A program made the translations under genes and the position numbers. A stretch of DNA of 64,000 bases from an uncultured Bacteroidota bacterium (GTDB lineage Bacteria; Bacteroidota; Bacteroidia; Chitinophagales; Chitinophagaceae): positions 11,342-75,341 of the forward strand of contig CALEZD010000012.1 in assembly GCA_937928385.1 (NCBI GenBank), read 5' to 3'. Positions 8,045 to 16,606 of the stretch are shown piece after piece; the first letter of the stretch is position 1, and each line of letters begins with the position of its first letter. The notes below the pieces were generated by a model. It ran no database searches. It saw only the letters and a list, made by a program, of their open reading frames with translations, and was not told the origin of the DNA.

Positions 8045-9040
8045 TTGCGTATCATACGCCCACTTGATATAAGTGGCTCCCCAGGTAAACCCGCCGCCAA
8101 ATGCAGCCAGTATAATATTGTCGCCTTTGTGCAGTTGTTTTTCCCACTCCCACAGGCATAGGGGCAATGTACCATTGGTAGTATTGCCGTAGCGCTGTAT
8201 GTTCACCATTACTTTCTTTTCATCCAGCCCCATACGTTCTGCCGTAGCGTCTATTATGCGTTTGTTGGCCTGGTGGGGTACCAGCCAGGCTACGTTATCG
8301 GCTGTCAGGTTGTTGCGCTCCATGATTTCGGCAGCCACCTCAGCCATATTTTTCACCGCGAACTTAAACACTGTCTTACCTTCCTGGTACACGAAGTGCT
8401 CTTTGTTCATCACTGTTTCTATAGTAGCAGGCTTTACTGAGCCGCCTGCTTTCTGGTGCAGGTATGCCCGGCCCGAGCCATCAGTATGCAGCTTCGAATC
8501 GATGATGCCGTATCCTTCAGTATTGGCCTCCAGCAGTACGGCACCGCCGCCATCGCCGAATATGATACAGGTAGTGCGGTCTTCGTAATTAAGTATGGAG
8601 CTCATTTTGTCCACACCTATTACCATTACTTTTTTGTACTTACCTGTTTCTATAAATTGCGAACCCGTGGTAAGTGCGAACAGGAACCCGCTGCAGGCTG
8701 CGTTGATGTCGTAGCCGAAGGCATTTACCGCGCCCAGTTTATCGGCTATTACATTGGCAGTAGCCGGAAACTGCATATCCGGCGTAGTAGTAGCGCAGAT
8801 GATAAGGTCCAGTTCTTCAGGCCCAATACCGCGTTTTTTCAGCATGTCTTTTGCTGCTTCTACAGCTATATCGCTCGAGCCTTTGCCTTCTCCTTTCAGT
8901 ATCCTTCTCTCCAGTATACCCGTCCTTGTTTGTATCCACTCGTCCGTCGTATCTACTATGGTTTCCAACTCTTTGTTGGTCATCACGTAGTCCGGAACAT
9001 AACCGCCTACTGCCGTGATGGCAGCGTGAACTTTTTGCAT
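8042..9040 (-). CDS. fabH: Beta-ketoacyl-ACP synthase III
   Basis: KAS III starts fatty acid synthesis by condensing an acyl-CoA with malonyl-ACP. The protein has 332 residues, the normal length. The full catalytic triad is visible: Cys116 in NAACSGFL, His256 in VPHQANKR and Asn286 in RYGNTTNG. The C-terminal GGGFTWGA is also typical. A TAATTTTG promoter element lies 22 bp before the start. The stop codon lies inside a tandem heptamer repeat, so the last codons may have been altered by repeat insertion. fabG lies upstream on the same strand. Confidence 0.96.
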   Translation of the reverse strand: MQKVHAAITAVGGYVPDYVMTNKELETIVDTTDEWIQTRTGILERRILKGEGKGSSDIAVEAAKDMLKKRGIGPEELDLIICATTTPDMQFPATANVIADKLGAVNAFGYDINAACSGFLFALTTGSQFIETGKYKKVMVIGVDKMSSILNYEDRTTCIIFGDGGGAVLLEANTEGYGIIDSKLHTDGSGRAYLHQKAGGSVKPATIETVMNKEHFVYQEGKTVFKFAVKNMAEVAAEIMERNNLTADNVAWLVPHQANKRIIDATAERMGLDEKKVMVNIQRYGNTTNGTLPLCLWEWEKQLHKGDNIILAAFGGGFTWGATYIKWAYDTQ

Positions 9041-9061
9041 TTATACGTTCTTTATAATTGG

Positions 9062-9069
9062 CAAAATTA
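9062..9069 (-). promoter_or_regulatory. fabH promoter -7 element
   Basis: TAATTTTG on the minus strand fits TAnnTTTG and lies 22 bp before the fabH ATG. Confidence 0.5.
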
Positions 9070-9110
9070 GGTCTTTATATTTTGATAAGCTATCAGATAG
9101 GTTTTTGTTT

Positions 9111-9857
9111 TTATGTGTCGAGACCGCCGCATACACCTAATACCTGCCCGGTCACATAGCTGCTCATATCCGATGCCAGGAACAGGGCTACATTGGCCAC
9201 TTCGTCCACCTTGCCAAAGCGTGCCATGGGTATTTTGCTGAACCACTGTTCTGCACCGCCGTCTTTCAGGTAGCCGGTCATATCTGTTTCAATAAAGCCC
9301 GGGGCAATGGCATTGCACCGTATGTTGCGGCTGCCCAGCTCCAGCGCTATAGATTTGGTAAAACCGATTACACCTGCCTTCGATGCTGCATAGCTGCTCT
9401 GCCCGGCATTGCCGCTCACCCCTACTACGCTGCTCATATTGATGATGCTGCCCGACCGCGCCTTCATCATAGGGCGTATTACCTGTTTGGTCAGGTTATA
9501 TACCGATTTCAGGTTGGCGTTGATTACGTCATCCCATTGCTCGGGGGTCAGGCGCAGCAACAGGTTGTCGCGCGATATACCTGCATTGTTCACACATATA
9601 TCTATGTTGCCGAATTCTTTTAATACATCATTGGTCAGTTGCTCGGCGGATGCATAGTCGGCGGCATCGCTCTTATAGCCTTTGGCTTTTACGCCCATGC
9701 CCGCCAGCTTCTCTTCCAGCGCCTGGGCCCGCTCTGCTGATGAAAGGTAGGTGAAGGCTATATTAGCGCCCTGCTCGGCAAACTTTATGGCAATCGCCTC
9801 GCCGATACCGCGGCTTGCACCCGTTACAAGGGCTGTCTTATTCTCTAATAGTTTCAT
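9111..9857 (-). CDS. fabG: 3-oxoacyl-ACP reductase
   Basis: This is the NADPH-dependent ketoreductase of fatty acid elongation, a short-chain dehydrogenase of 248 residues. It has the cofactor motif TGASRGIG (residues 12-19), NNAG (90-93), the catalytic serine in NMSSVVG, and Tyr156/Lys160 in YAASK. The C-terminal VTGQVLGVCGGLDT fits the family, although a Cys replaces the usual Asp/Asn of VDGG. It lies 70 bp upstream of fabH, but fabH has its own promoter-like element, so the two may be only partly co-transcribed. Confidence 0.94.
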   Translation of the reverse strand: MKLLENKTALVTGASRGIGEAIAIKFAEQGANIAFTYLSSAERAQALEEKLAGMGVKAKGYKSDAADYASAEQLTNDVLKEFGNIDICVNNAGISRDNLLLRLTPEQWDDVINANLKSVYNLTKQVIRPMMKARSGSIINMSSVVGVSGNAGQSSYAASKAGVIGFTKSIALELGSRNIRCNAIAPGFIETDMTGYLKDGGAEQWFSKIPMARFGKVDEVANVALFLASDMSSYVTGQVLGVCGGLDT

Positions 9858-9979
9858 TGTTCGGAAAGTGGATTTCTGCCGCTAAATTAATCATTAGCTT
9901 ATAGAAATACACCTTATTACATACAATATGTTGGCAACTAATAATATAAGGACAAGCTGGTATGCCTTTACAGTTAAAA

Positions 9980-10045
9980 CTGGCGCGGATGTTCCGTAGG
10001 GCATCCGTGTCTGGCAAGTCACCCGGTCTCTGACCGGTATTCAAA
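9980..10045. repeat. Structured dispersed repeat R1, copy a
   Basis: This 66-bp sequence in the 275-bp gap before fabG has two hairpins: CGGATG (9986-9991) with CATCCG (10002-10007), and CCGGTC (10023-10028) with GACCGG (10032-10037). A second copy lies at 55325 with paired changes in the first stem, and a decayed copy lies at 55081. The rest of the gap (9858-10132) shows nothing else. Confidence 0.75.
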
Positions 10046-10132
10046 GTACTAAAGCTATCTTTGGCCAACATTCACGGCTTTTATTCGCAGGTAGCCAGAA
10101 TGGCAATACCTGGGATACGAGTCTGAAGTATC

Positions 10133-10855
10133 TTAAATTTTAATACCCAAACCAAGGCGTGCTGTATAAACCCCGGGCAAGATTTGGACATCAGCTATAG
10201 TATATTGTTGCGCATTAACGGGCAATGTCGGATCCTGTATATGGTTACGTTTGGCGCCAAAGTCTGTGATGCAAACTGGTACGTTCGCATCAATGAAAAC
10301 CCTTTTGGATATATTAACCTGTAGCCTGGGTATAATAAATGTTTGCGCACCCAATGTAGAGCTGGTAACGGGCACGTCTGCAGGGCTATATGGTTTCAAT
10401 GAATAGCGGGAATAATACGGCATCACCGCTGCGCCAACTGCCGGAACGAACAATGCCTGTTTCTTCTTGATAAACGGAAAGATAAACTCGTAACGCATAG
10501 CAATATGCGTGGTGTTGAGCCTGTATCCCAGCGGGAAGCTTCCCTGGGATGTTTGTATCACCGGGTTCACCGATGTACTGCGTACACTTACCCTGCTCAG
10601 TTCCAGTTCATGGTAGTTATGTCTCTTGTTCCTGAATGATACAGCCAGCGATGGTTGGATGTAGTCAGACACTGAAGTTTGTATAGCGTAATTTTCACGA
10701 TGCTTGATATGCACATCGCTGTAAGGATTGAACCTACCCGTCGCATATAGTTTCACAGCATGATTATACGTATGCGTACTTGTTTTCACTTCCTCATCCT
10801 GTGCTTGCACATTCGCGCCACATACTACCAGTAACACTACAAAGATCTGTTTCAT
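10133..10855 (-). CDS. Putative outer-membrane protein
   Basis: The protein has 240 residues from the start at 10855, which gives a clean signal peptide (MKQIFVVLLVV to VQAQ). The longer frame from 10918 would add a Cys-rich non-signal stretch and was not used. After an acidic linker the chain alternates polar and hydrophobic residues in strands and ends LGLGIKI, as outer-membrane barrels do. Phrases such as TTHIAMRYEFIFPF and QTFIIPRLQVNISKRVFIDANV read as long beta hairpins. The family was not recognised and the function is unknown. It is monocistronic. Confidence 0.7.
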   Translation of the reverse strand: MKQIFVVLLVVCGANVQAQDEEVKTSTHTYNHAVKLYATGRFNPYSDVHIKHRENYAIQTSVSDYIQPSLAVSFRNKRHNYHELELSRVSVRSTSVNPVIQTSQGSFPLGYRLNTTHIAMRYEFIFPFIKKKQALFVPAVGAAVMPYYSRYSLKPYSPADVPVTSSTLGAQTFIIPRLQVNISKRVFIDANVPVCITDFGAKRNHIQDPTLPVNAQQYTIADVQILPGVYTARLGLGIKI

Positions 10856-10994
10856 AAGTTGTTTGGGATGTATAACGAATCCCCGCCTGCAATTATTGCA
10901 GCAAACTAATTTTCTCATGAGACCGGATGACTTTCCCTGTGGGCGGTGTTGTCACCTCCCACCATCAACCCCTGTCCACTTTGGCATATTTTTA

Positions 10995-11026
10995 TTTGGA
11001 TGATAATAATAAAATATGTATATTTG
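10995..11026 (+). promoter_or_regulatory. Near-consensus Bacteroidota promoter
   Basis: TTTG at 10995-10998 and TATATTTG at 11019-11026 are separated by 20 nt, an almost perfect -33/-7 pair. No gene starts directly after it; a hairpin terminator lies about 70 nt downstream. Confidence 0.6.
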
Positions 11027-11031
11027 TTATT

Positions 11032-11110
11032 AAATTTTTGCAACCACTTATGCATACCAATCCACCAAAAACATATAACACACCGCTCCCGCCTCCCGGG
11101 CGGCTTTTTT
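11032..11110 (+). ncRNA. Candidate small RNA of about 75-80 nt
   Basis: The near-consensus promoter at 10995-11026 and the intrinsic terminator at 11088-11110 (CCCGCC, loop TCCC, GGGCGG, then C and six T) bracket a short transcript. An ATG at 11051 opens a frame that runs through the terminator without a stop, so a peptide is unlikely. The remaining part of the gap down to the nuclease gene at 11304 holds only a heptamer repeat. I do not recognise the RNA family. Confidence 0.45.
11088..11110 (+). terminator. Intrinsic terminator of the candidate sRNA
   Basis: CCCGCC pairs perfectly with GGGCGG across a 4-nt loop and is followed by CTTTTTT. Confidence 0.75.
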
Positions 11111-11250
11111 ATGAATTGTTAACCCTCGCGACTATGCCTGTTCGGTTAACAAAAGTTAACAAATACATTGCAATAAACTCATTTTCAAACGATTATAACA
11201 GTACTATATCCCCAACAGTTAAACCCCAACGTCCATTAGTTAACAAAATT

Positions 11251-11283
11251 CACTTACGACTTATGACTTACGACTCACGACTA
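11251..11283. repeat. Heptamer tandem repeat (locus B)
   Basis: After a 5-nt partial unit the sequence reads ACGACTT, ATGACTT, ACGACTC, ACGACTA. It ends 20 bp before the nuclease start and has the same units as locus A. Confidence 0.8.
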
Positions 11284-11303
11284 AAAACCCTTATCTTAGC
11301 CCT

Positions 11304-12713
11304 ATGAAAATCTCTTTCCACGGCGCGGCGCGTACAGTTACAGGTTCCAAGCATCTGGTGCATATCAACAATCCGCAAAAGAAGATATTGCTTGATTGTG
11401 GCATGTTCCAGGGTATGGGCAAAGACACCCTGGAGTTGAATTCAAATTGGGGCTTCGAACCTACGGAGGTAGACCATGTAATAATCTCTCATGCGCACAT
11501 CGACCATATAGGCCTGCTGCCCAAGCTGGTAAAGGATGGATATAACGGCAAAATATATTGCACTACACCTACCCGTACGCTGATGGAGCTGCTGCTGCTT
11601 GACTCCGCCTATATACAGGAGGCAGATGTGCGGTACATTAACAAGAGGCGCGATGAACAGGGCAGGGATCATATAGAACCACTGTACACTACCGAGGATG
11701 TGTACAATGTATTGCCCATGGTAGAAACAGTGGATTACGATACGCCTTTCATAATAGATGATGGTATCGAGCTGCTGTACAAAGACTGCGGGCATATACT
11801 GGGCAGTGCGAGTGTCAACCTGAAACTGAAGGAGAATGATAAGGAGGTAAGGCTCACATTCAGTGGTGACATAGGCAGGTACAGGGATGTGTTACTGCGC
11901 TCTCCGGACAACTTTCCCCAGGCCGATTTCATCATTATGGAATCTACATACGGCGATAAACTGCACGACCTGATAGCCCCCGCCGCCGACGACCTGCTGC
12001 ATTATATACAGGAGACCTGTATCAAAAACAAAGGCAAGCTAATTATACCGGCATTCAGCCTGGGCCGCACGCAGGAGTTGTTGTACATGCTCAACCGCCT
12101 GGAATTGGAACGCCGTCTGCCCGCACTTAATTATTATGTGGACAGCCCGTTGTCCATCAAAATAACCAATGCTATCAAAACACATCCTGAGTGCTTCAAC
12201 GACCATGTACAGGACACGCTGAAAAGGGACAGTGATATATTCCTGTTCAAAGGCCTGCATTTTGTAGAAGATGTGGAAGAGTCGAAGAAACTGAATTTCG
12301 TAAATGAGCCCTGTGTCATCATATCCGCATCAGGCATGGCCGAGGCAGGCAGGGTAAAACATCATATAGCCAACAATATAGGCGATGCGCGCAATACAAT
12401 CCTGATGGTGGGTTATTGCGAACCCAACTCGCTGGGCGGCAAGTTGAAAAAGAACCCGCAGAGTGTAGGCATATTCGGCACACAATATAATGTACGCGCC
12501 AGTATCGGTATTATCGATTCTATGAGCGCGCATGCCGACTACGAGGACCTTACCCAGTGGCTGGCCTGCCAGGACCCCGCGCTGGTGCAAAAAGTATTGC
12601 TGGTGCATGGCGAGTATGATGTGCAGGAAAAGTTTAAAAACAGGTTGTTGAGAAAAGGCTACCACGATGTAGTAGTACCCGCTCAGCACCAAATGATAGG
12701 ACTGGGTGTATAA
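11304..12713 (+). CDS. Beta-CASP metallo-beta-lactamase-fold RNA nuclease
   Basis: The protein has 469 residues. The N-terminal metallo-beta-lactamase domain shows the metal motif SHAHIDHIG (HxHxDH), a His in DCGHILGSAS and an Asp in SGDIGR. The beta-CASP part follows with SAHADY near the end and a final LVHGE. This layout is that of the YSH1/CPSF-like RNA-processing exonucleases of bacteria, predicted to cut or trim RNA with two zinc ions in the cytoplasm. It is monocistronic, with a shared hairpin after it. A TATCTTAG about 12 bp before the start is close to a -7 element. Substrate RNAs are unknown. Confidence 0.9.
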   Translation: MKISFHGAARTVTGSKHLVHINNPQKKILLDCGMFQGMGKDTLELNSNWGFEPTEVDHVIISHAHIDHIGLLPKLVKDGYNGKIYCTTPTRTLMELLLLDSAYIQEADVRYINKRRDEQGRDHIEPLYTTEDVYNVLPMVETVDYDTPFIIDDGIELLYKDCGHILGSASVNLKLKENDKEVRLTFSGDIGRYRDVLLRSPDNFPQADFIIMESTYGDKLHDLIAPAADDLLHYIQETCIKNKGKLIIPAFSLGRTQELLYMLNRLELERRLPALNYYVDSPLSIKITNAIKTHPECFNDHVQDTLKRDSDIFLFKGLHFVEDVEESKKLNFVNEPCVIISASGMAEAGRVKHHIANNIGDARNTILMVGYCEPNSLGGKLKKNPQSVGIFGTQYNVRASIGIIDSMSAHADYEDLTQWLACQDPALVQKVLLVHGEYDVQEKFKNRLLRKGYHDVVVPAQHQMIGLGV

Positions 12714-12715
12714 AG

Positions 12716-12737
12716 TAAAGGCCCCACAGGGCTTTTA
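12716..12737. terminator. Shared hairpin between the nuclease and kup genes
   Basis: TAAAGGCCC pairs with GGGCTTTTA (one G-T pair) across CACA. It lies between convergent genes and overlaps the kup stop. Confidence 0.6.
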
Positions 12738-14712
12738 CTTAGCCAGTATATTCTCGTCTTCCAATCGTTTCAGTTGTATATCCGATACGGCGGAAACAAT
12801 GATGGGGTATTTCTCTATCGTCACGTCCGACTGGTCCAGCCCGAAAGCGCGTTCTTCTGACAGGCTGACTTTTTTCAGCAGGAAGTAGGCTTTCATAATC
12901 AGCCGCTCCAGCAAGGGCAGTTCGTTATCCCGCGATAGGAATTTTTCCAGCACTATGAAACGGAAGTCGCCCATGATATTACCCTTGTGCAGGGTTTCGT
13001 TACGGTTGACGACATTGATTTCTTTATTGGCCATCATTTCTTCCACCACCTTGCGGAACATCAGGTGCACCTTGTGGTCGATACGGAAACCCAGCCTGAA
13101 TTCTACGCGGATGATTTCATTGGGTACTATTGTTTGCACTACATATTCGGTGGTATAGGGGTCGTCCAGTACATCTACGTGTACAAACCAGTATATATCC
13201 GCACGTTTGGGTTTGCGTTGCAGTATAGAGTACATCACTTTATGCTCTATCTCGCGGGGGTTGTTGGCGCTGGTCAGGTACACCAGGTGGGTAGAGTATT
13301 TGGGAATGGATTTATCGTTGCTCAGGTCTTGCATATCGGGTACATATTCATCCATGCGCACGAATTCCACATACCTGTTTTTAATTTTTCTTGCCTTAAA
13401 CCAGGAGTACATCACCAGGAACAGCAGCCCGCCTATCAATATGGCGAAGTAGCCACCGTGCGGAAACTTCTCCATATTTGCTACCAGGAACGAGGTTTCA
13501 ATAGTGAGGAATACAATGGCGTATGTGGCAATCCATATCATAGGTACTCTCTTTATAAAGAGGTAGTACGCAAAAAGTATGGATGTCATGGTCATACACA
13601 AAGCAATGGCAAGTCCGTAAGCGGCTTCCATGTTCGACGACTTGCGGAACATGAGTACTATGGTAATACAGCCTGCAAACAACAGCAGGTTGATGCCCGG
13701 TATGAAACATTGCCCCCGCTCAATAGACGGGTAGTTGATTTTCATCTTGGGCCATACGTTCAGTTTCACTGCCTCGCTTATGAGCGTGAAAGAACCTGAT
13801 ATCATGGCCTGGCTGGCTATAATGGCGGCCATTGTCGCTATCAGTATGCCTACAATAACAAATGATTCAGGCATCAGGTCGAAGAAGGGGTTGGCTTTGG
13901 CAGACGACCATTTGATACCACTGTGGTGACTCAGCAACCAGGCACCCTGCCCCAGGTAATTGGCTATCAGGGCTGTCTTTACAAATATCCACGATACACG
14001 TATGTTGCTCTTGCCGCAATGCCCCAGGTCGGAGTACAAGGCTTCCGCACCCGTGGTACACAGGAACACGGCACCTAATATCCAGAACCCTTTGGGGTAT
14101 GCCGTAAGCAATTGTATAGCATAGTAGGGATTGAAAGCTTTAAGTATATCCCAATGTCCCGCGATATTGACAAAGCCGAGTGTCGCCAGCATCAGGAACC
14201 ACACCATCATAACCGGCCCGAAGAACTTACCTATATACGCCGTACCGAATTGCTGGAAAAAGAACAAGCCCGATAGTATGATAATAACGATAGTGATGAT
14301 GGTCTTTTCCGTTACATGCCCCATGCCGGGTATGGCTTGCAGGCCTTCTACTGCCGATGTTACGGATATGGGTGGGGTAATCATACCATCGGCCAACAGC
14401 GTGGCACCGCCTATCATGGCAGGTAACACGGTCCACTTGCCATGCCGCCGCACTTGTGCAAACAGTGCGAATGTGCCGCCCTCACCTTTGTTATCTGCCC
14501 TTAGTGTGAGTAGTACATATTTAACAGTGGTCTGTAAAGTCAGTGTCCATATTACGCAGGATAGCCCCCCCAGTATCAGCATCTCATTGATGACCTTACC
14601 ATTGCAGATTGCATTCAATACATAGAGTGGAGATGTGCCGATATCGCCGTATATGATACCTAATGCTATTAACAGGCCTGCGGCACTGGTTTTATGCAGA
14701 TGTTTACCCAAA
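12735..14712 (-). CDS. kup: Low-affinity potassium uptake protein Kup
   Basis: This is a KUP/HAK-family potassium transporter in the inner membrane. The signature GIIYGDIGTSPLY is followed by about 12 hydrophobic spans, then a C-terminal cytoplasmic domain of about 200 residues. The frame is open to an ATG at 14846, but that would overlap the divergent dusB gene and lie upstream of a minus-strand TAACTTTG element at 14736-14743. I therefore prefer the TTG at 14712, which puts the signature at residue 18, as in E. coli Kup, and gives 658 residues. Start choice is inference; the identity is secure. Confidence 0.9.
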
Positions 14713-14735
14713 CTGTGTTGCTTATAGATTCGGGT

Positions 14736-14743
14736 CAAAGTTA
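14736..14743 (-). promoter_or_regulatory. kup promoter -7 element
   Basis: TAACTTTG on the minus strand fits TAnnTTTG and lies 23 bp before the preferred TTG start. Confidence 0.45.
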
Positions 14744-14775
14744 TTGTTAAAAAAATTGTAAAGAAAAGAATATAG

Positions 14776-14783
14776 TAACTTTG
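14776..14783 (+). promoter_or_regulatory. dusB promoter -7 element
   Basis: TAACTTTG on the plus strand lies only 8 bp before the dusB ATG, which implies a nearly leaderless transcript. Confidence 0.55.
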
Positions 14784-14791
14784 CGGCGCTG

Positions 14792-15790
14792 ATGGTAAGA
14801 ATAGGCGATAAAATAGAATTGGGCGAATTTCCGCTGTTGCTGGCACCTATGGAGGATGTGAGCGACCCGCCATTTCGTGCCGTATGCAAACAGCACGGCT
14901 CCGACCTGATGTTTACCGAATTCATATCATCAGAAGGTTTGATACGTGATGCCATCAAAAGCAGGCAAAAGCTCGACATTTTTGAAGAGGAGCGCCCCAT
15001 AGGCATACAGATATTTGGCGGCGACGAGGAGGCTATGGCTATGGCGGCAAGTATAGTAGATACCACCCGCCCCGACCTGGTGGACATCAACTTTGGCTGT
15101 CCTGTGAAAAAGGTAGTATGCAAGGGTGCTGGTGCAGCCGTGCTCAAGGATATTGACCTGATGGTGCGTCTTACGCAGGCGGTTATCAGGTCTACCAATC
15201 TGCCCGTGACCGTAAAAACCCGACTCGGCTGGGACGATAGTACTAAAAACATCGAGGAGGTTGCCCTGCGCCTGCAGGATATAGGTGTACAGGCTCTATC
15301 CATTCATGGACGTACCAGGGTGCAGATGTACAAAGGCGAGGCCGACTGGACGCTGATTGCCAAAGTGAAAGAAAACTCCCGTATTCAGATACCCATCTTC
15401 GGCAACGGTGATATAGACAGCCCGCAAAAAGCGCTGGAATATAAAAACAGATATGGCGTGGATGGCATCATGATAGGCCGTGCCGCTATAGGCTACCCCT
15501 GGATATTCCGGGAAATAAAACATTATGTAGCTACTGGTGAAATATTATCAGCACCCACACTTGACGAAAGGCTGGACGCCTGCCGCACGCACCTGCATGG
15601 ATCGGTACAGTGGAAAGGTGAAAAGTTGGGATTGCTGGAAATGCGCCGTCATTATGCTAATTACCTGAAAGGCCTGCCCAATATCAAAGAGTTCCGTACC
15701 CGCCTGGTAACCGCGCAGGAGACCGCTGAACTGGAACATATATTTGACGAAATAAAGATGTATTACGAGGGTATTGCCTTAAGCGCTTAA
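14792..15790 (+). CDS. dusB: tRNA-dihydrouridine synthase
   Basis: This flavoenzyme of 332 residues reduces specific uridines in tRNA D-loops. The early LLAPMEDVSDPPFR, the DINFGCPVKK loop with the catalytic Cys in VVCKGAGAAVLKD, the TVKTRLGW strand, the HGRTRVQMYKG motif and the FMN-phosphate GNGDI/GRAAIGYPWIF motifs are all present. The order fits the DusB subgroup best, though subgroup assignment by eye is not certain. Its stop overlaps the convergent CHASE3 gene by four bases. Confidence 0.93.
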   Translation: MVRIGDKIELGEFPLLLAPMEDVSDPPFRAVCKQHGSDLMFTEFISSEGLIRDAIKSRQKLDIFEEERPIGIQIFGGDEEAMAMAASIVDTTRPDLVDINFGCPVKKVVCKGAGAAVLKDIDLMVRLTQAVIRSTNLPVTVKTRLGWDDSTKNIEEVALRLQDIGVQALSIHGRTRVQMYKGEADWTLIAKVKENSRIQIPIFGNGDIDSPQKALEYKNRYGVDGIMIGRAAIGYPWIFREIKHYVATGEILSAPTLDERLDACRTHLHGSVQWKGEKLGLLEMRRHYANYLKGLPNIKEFRTRLVTAQETAELEHIFDEIKMYYEGIALSA

Positions 15791-16434
15791 TATGCCATTT
15801 TCTTGCGATGAAATTTCAATAAGGCGTAATAACAACCGCTTACTACCAATACAGAGAACAGTAATATCCCCAGAACGTATTTAGGTGTCAGTTCCCTGGC
15901 TTCATCCCTGAACTTTTTACGGTCTTCCAGCAGTTCATTTTCTGCAGTCAGCATTTTGTCATTTAGGTCCATCAGGCTGTCCATAATTTTTTTGCCGTTC
16001 AGCAGGTAGGTTCTTTTTATGCTCACATCGGCACTGGCAAAACCATTTGTGTCCATCGTCTTTTTCAGCAGGTTGATGCGTATATCCAGCAATTGCTGTA
16101 GTTCATCTGCATGTCTGGCTTGGTCAGGGTTGGCTGCTGTCAATAATGATATACTATCGGCAGCCTGCCTCGACTGTTTAGTTGCTTCCTGGAAATGCTC
16201 AAGGAAAACCGAATCTCCGGTCAGCAAAAATCCCCTTTGTGCCGACTCCGATGTACTGATTTCGGCCTCTACCTGCCTAAGTTTCTGCTTTATCCTGATG
16301 CTTTGTGTTACGCTGTCAAATGCCCTGTCCAGTACCTTGATGCGATTATAAAAGAATGCGCCGCAAAATAGCAGCGATGCTATATAAATGACAAAGAGTA
16401 TGGAAGTGAATTTTATGTAACTGTTATTCTTCAT
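15787..16434 (-). CDS. Stand-alone CHASE3 sensor-domain membrane protein
   Basis: The protein has 215 residues. A first membrane span (about 9-29) is followed by a helical extracytoplasmic CHASE3-like domain (about 30-185) with the typical VEAEISTSESAQRGFLLTGD. A second span (about 189-208) and only seven cytoplasmic residues (KFHRKKMAY region) come last. CHASE3 normally feeds a histidine kinase or cyclase, but no output domain is present and the frame ends in a clean stop overlapping dusB. It may act through a partner or be a truncated kinase. A minus-strand TACCTTTG lies 33 bp before the start. Confidence 0.83.
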   Translation of the reverse strand: MKNNSYIKFTSILFVIYIASLLFCGAFFYNRIKVLDRAFDSVTQSIRIKQKLRQVEAEISTSESAQRGFLLTGDSVFLEHFQEATKQSRQAADSISLLTAANPDQARHADELQQLLDIRINLLKKTMDTNGFASADVSIKRTYLLNGKKIMDSLMDLNDKMLTAENELLEDRKKFRDEARELTPKYVLGILLFSVLVVSGCYYALLKFHRKKMAY

Positions 16435-16466
16435 CCTGCTATATTTTTGGTGACCATGGGTAAATG

Positions 16467-16474
16467 CAAAGGTA
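16467..16474 (-). promoter_or_regulatory. CHASE3 gene promoter -7 element
   Basis: TACCTTTG on the minus strand fits TAnnTTTG, 33 bp before the ATG. Confidence 0.5.
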
Positions 16475-16518
16475 GATAAAGCCAGATATTTTTTATTAAT
16501 AATATCATTAATTCCATA

Positions 16519-16560
16519 TAATTGTCAGATATCAGGTACCGGTTTGGTATCTGACAATTA
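16519..16560. repeat. Perfect 13-bp inverted repeat between divergent genes
   Basis: TAATTGTCAGATA (16519-16531) is exactly complementary to TATCTGACAATTA (16548-16560), with a 16-nt spacer. It lies 46 bp before the T9SS gene start and 45 bp behind the CHASE3 promoter element, so it may be an operator or an RNA hairpin. Confidence 0.75.
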
Positions 16561-16606
16561 CACTCCTACATTTGGTATTAAGTTTTACCCTGAAAAATTA
16601 AACCTT

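Noticed and set aside
10927..11307. 126-codon plus-strand frame
   Set aside because: It runs through a promoter, a terminator and a heptamer repeat and has no recognisable domain.
12987..13799. 270-codon frame opposite kup
   Set aside because: It is antisense to a certain gene; Cys/His/Tyr-rich composition is that of a reverse-strand shadow.
14713..14846. Longer start for kup
   Set aside because: It overlaps the divergent dusB gene and would precede the kup promoter element.
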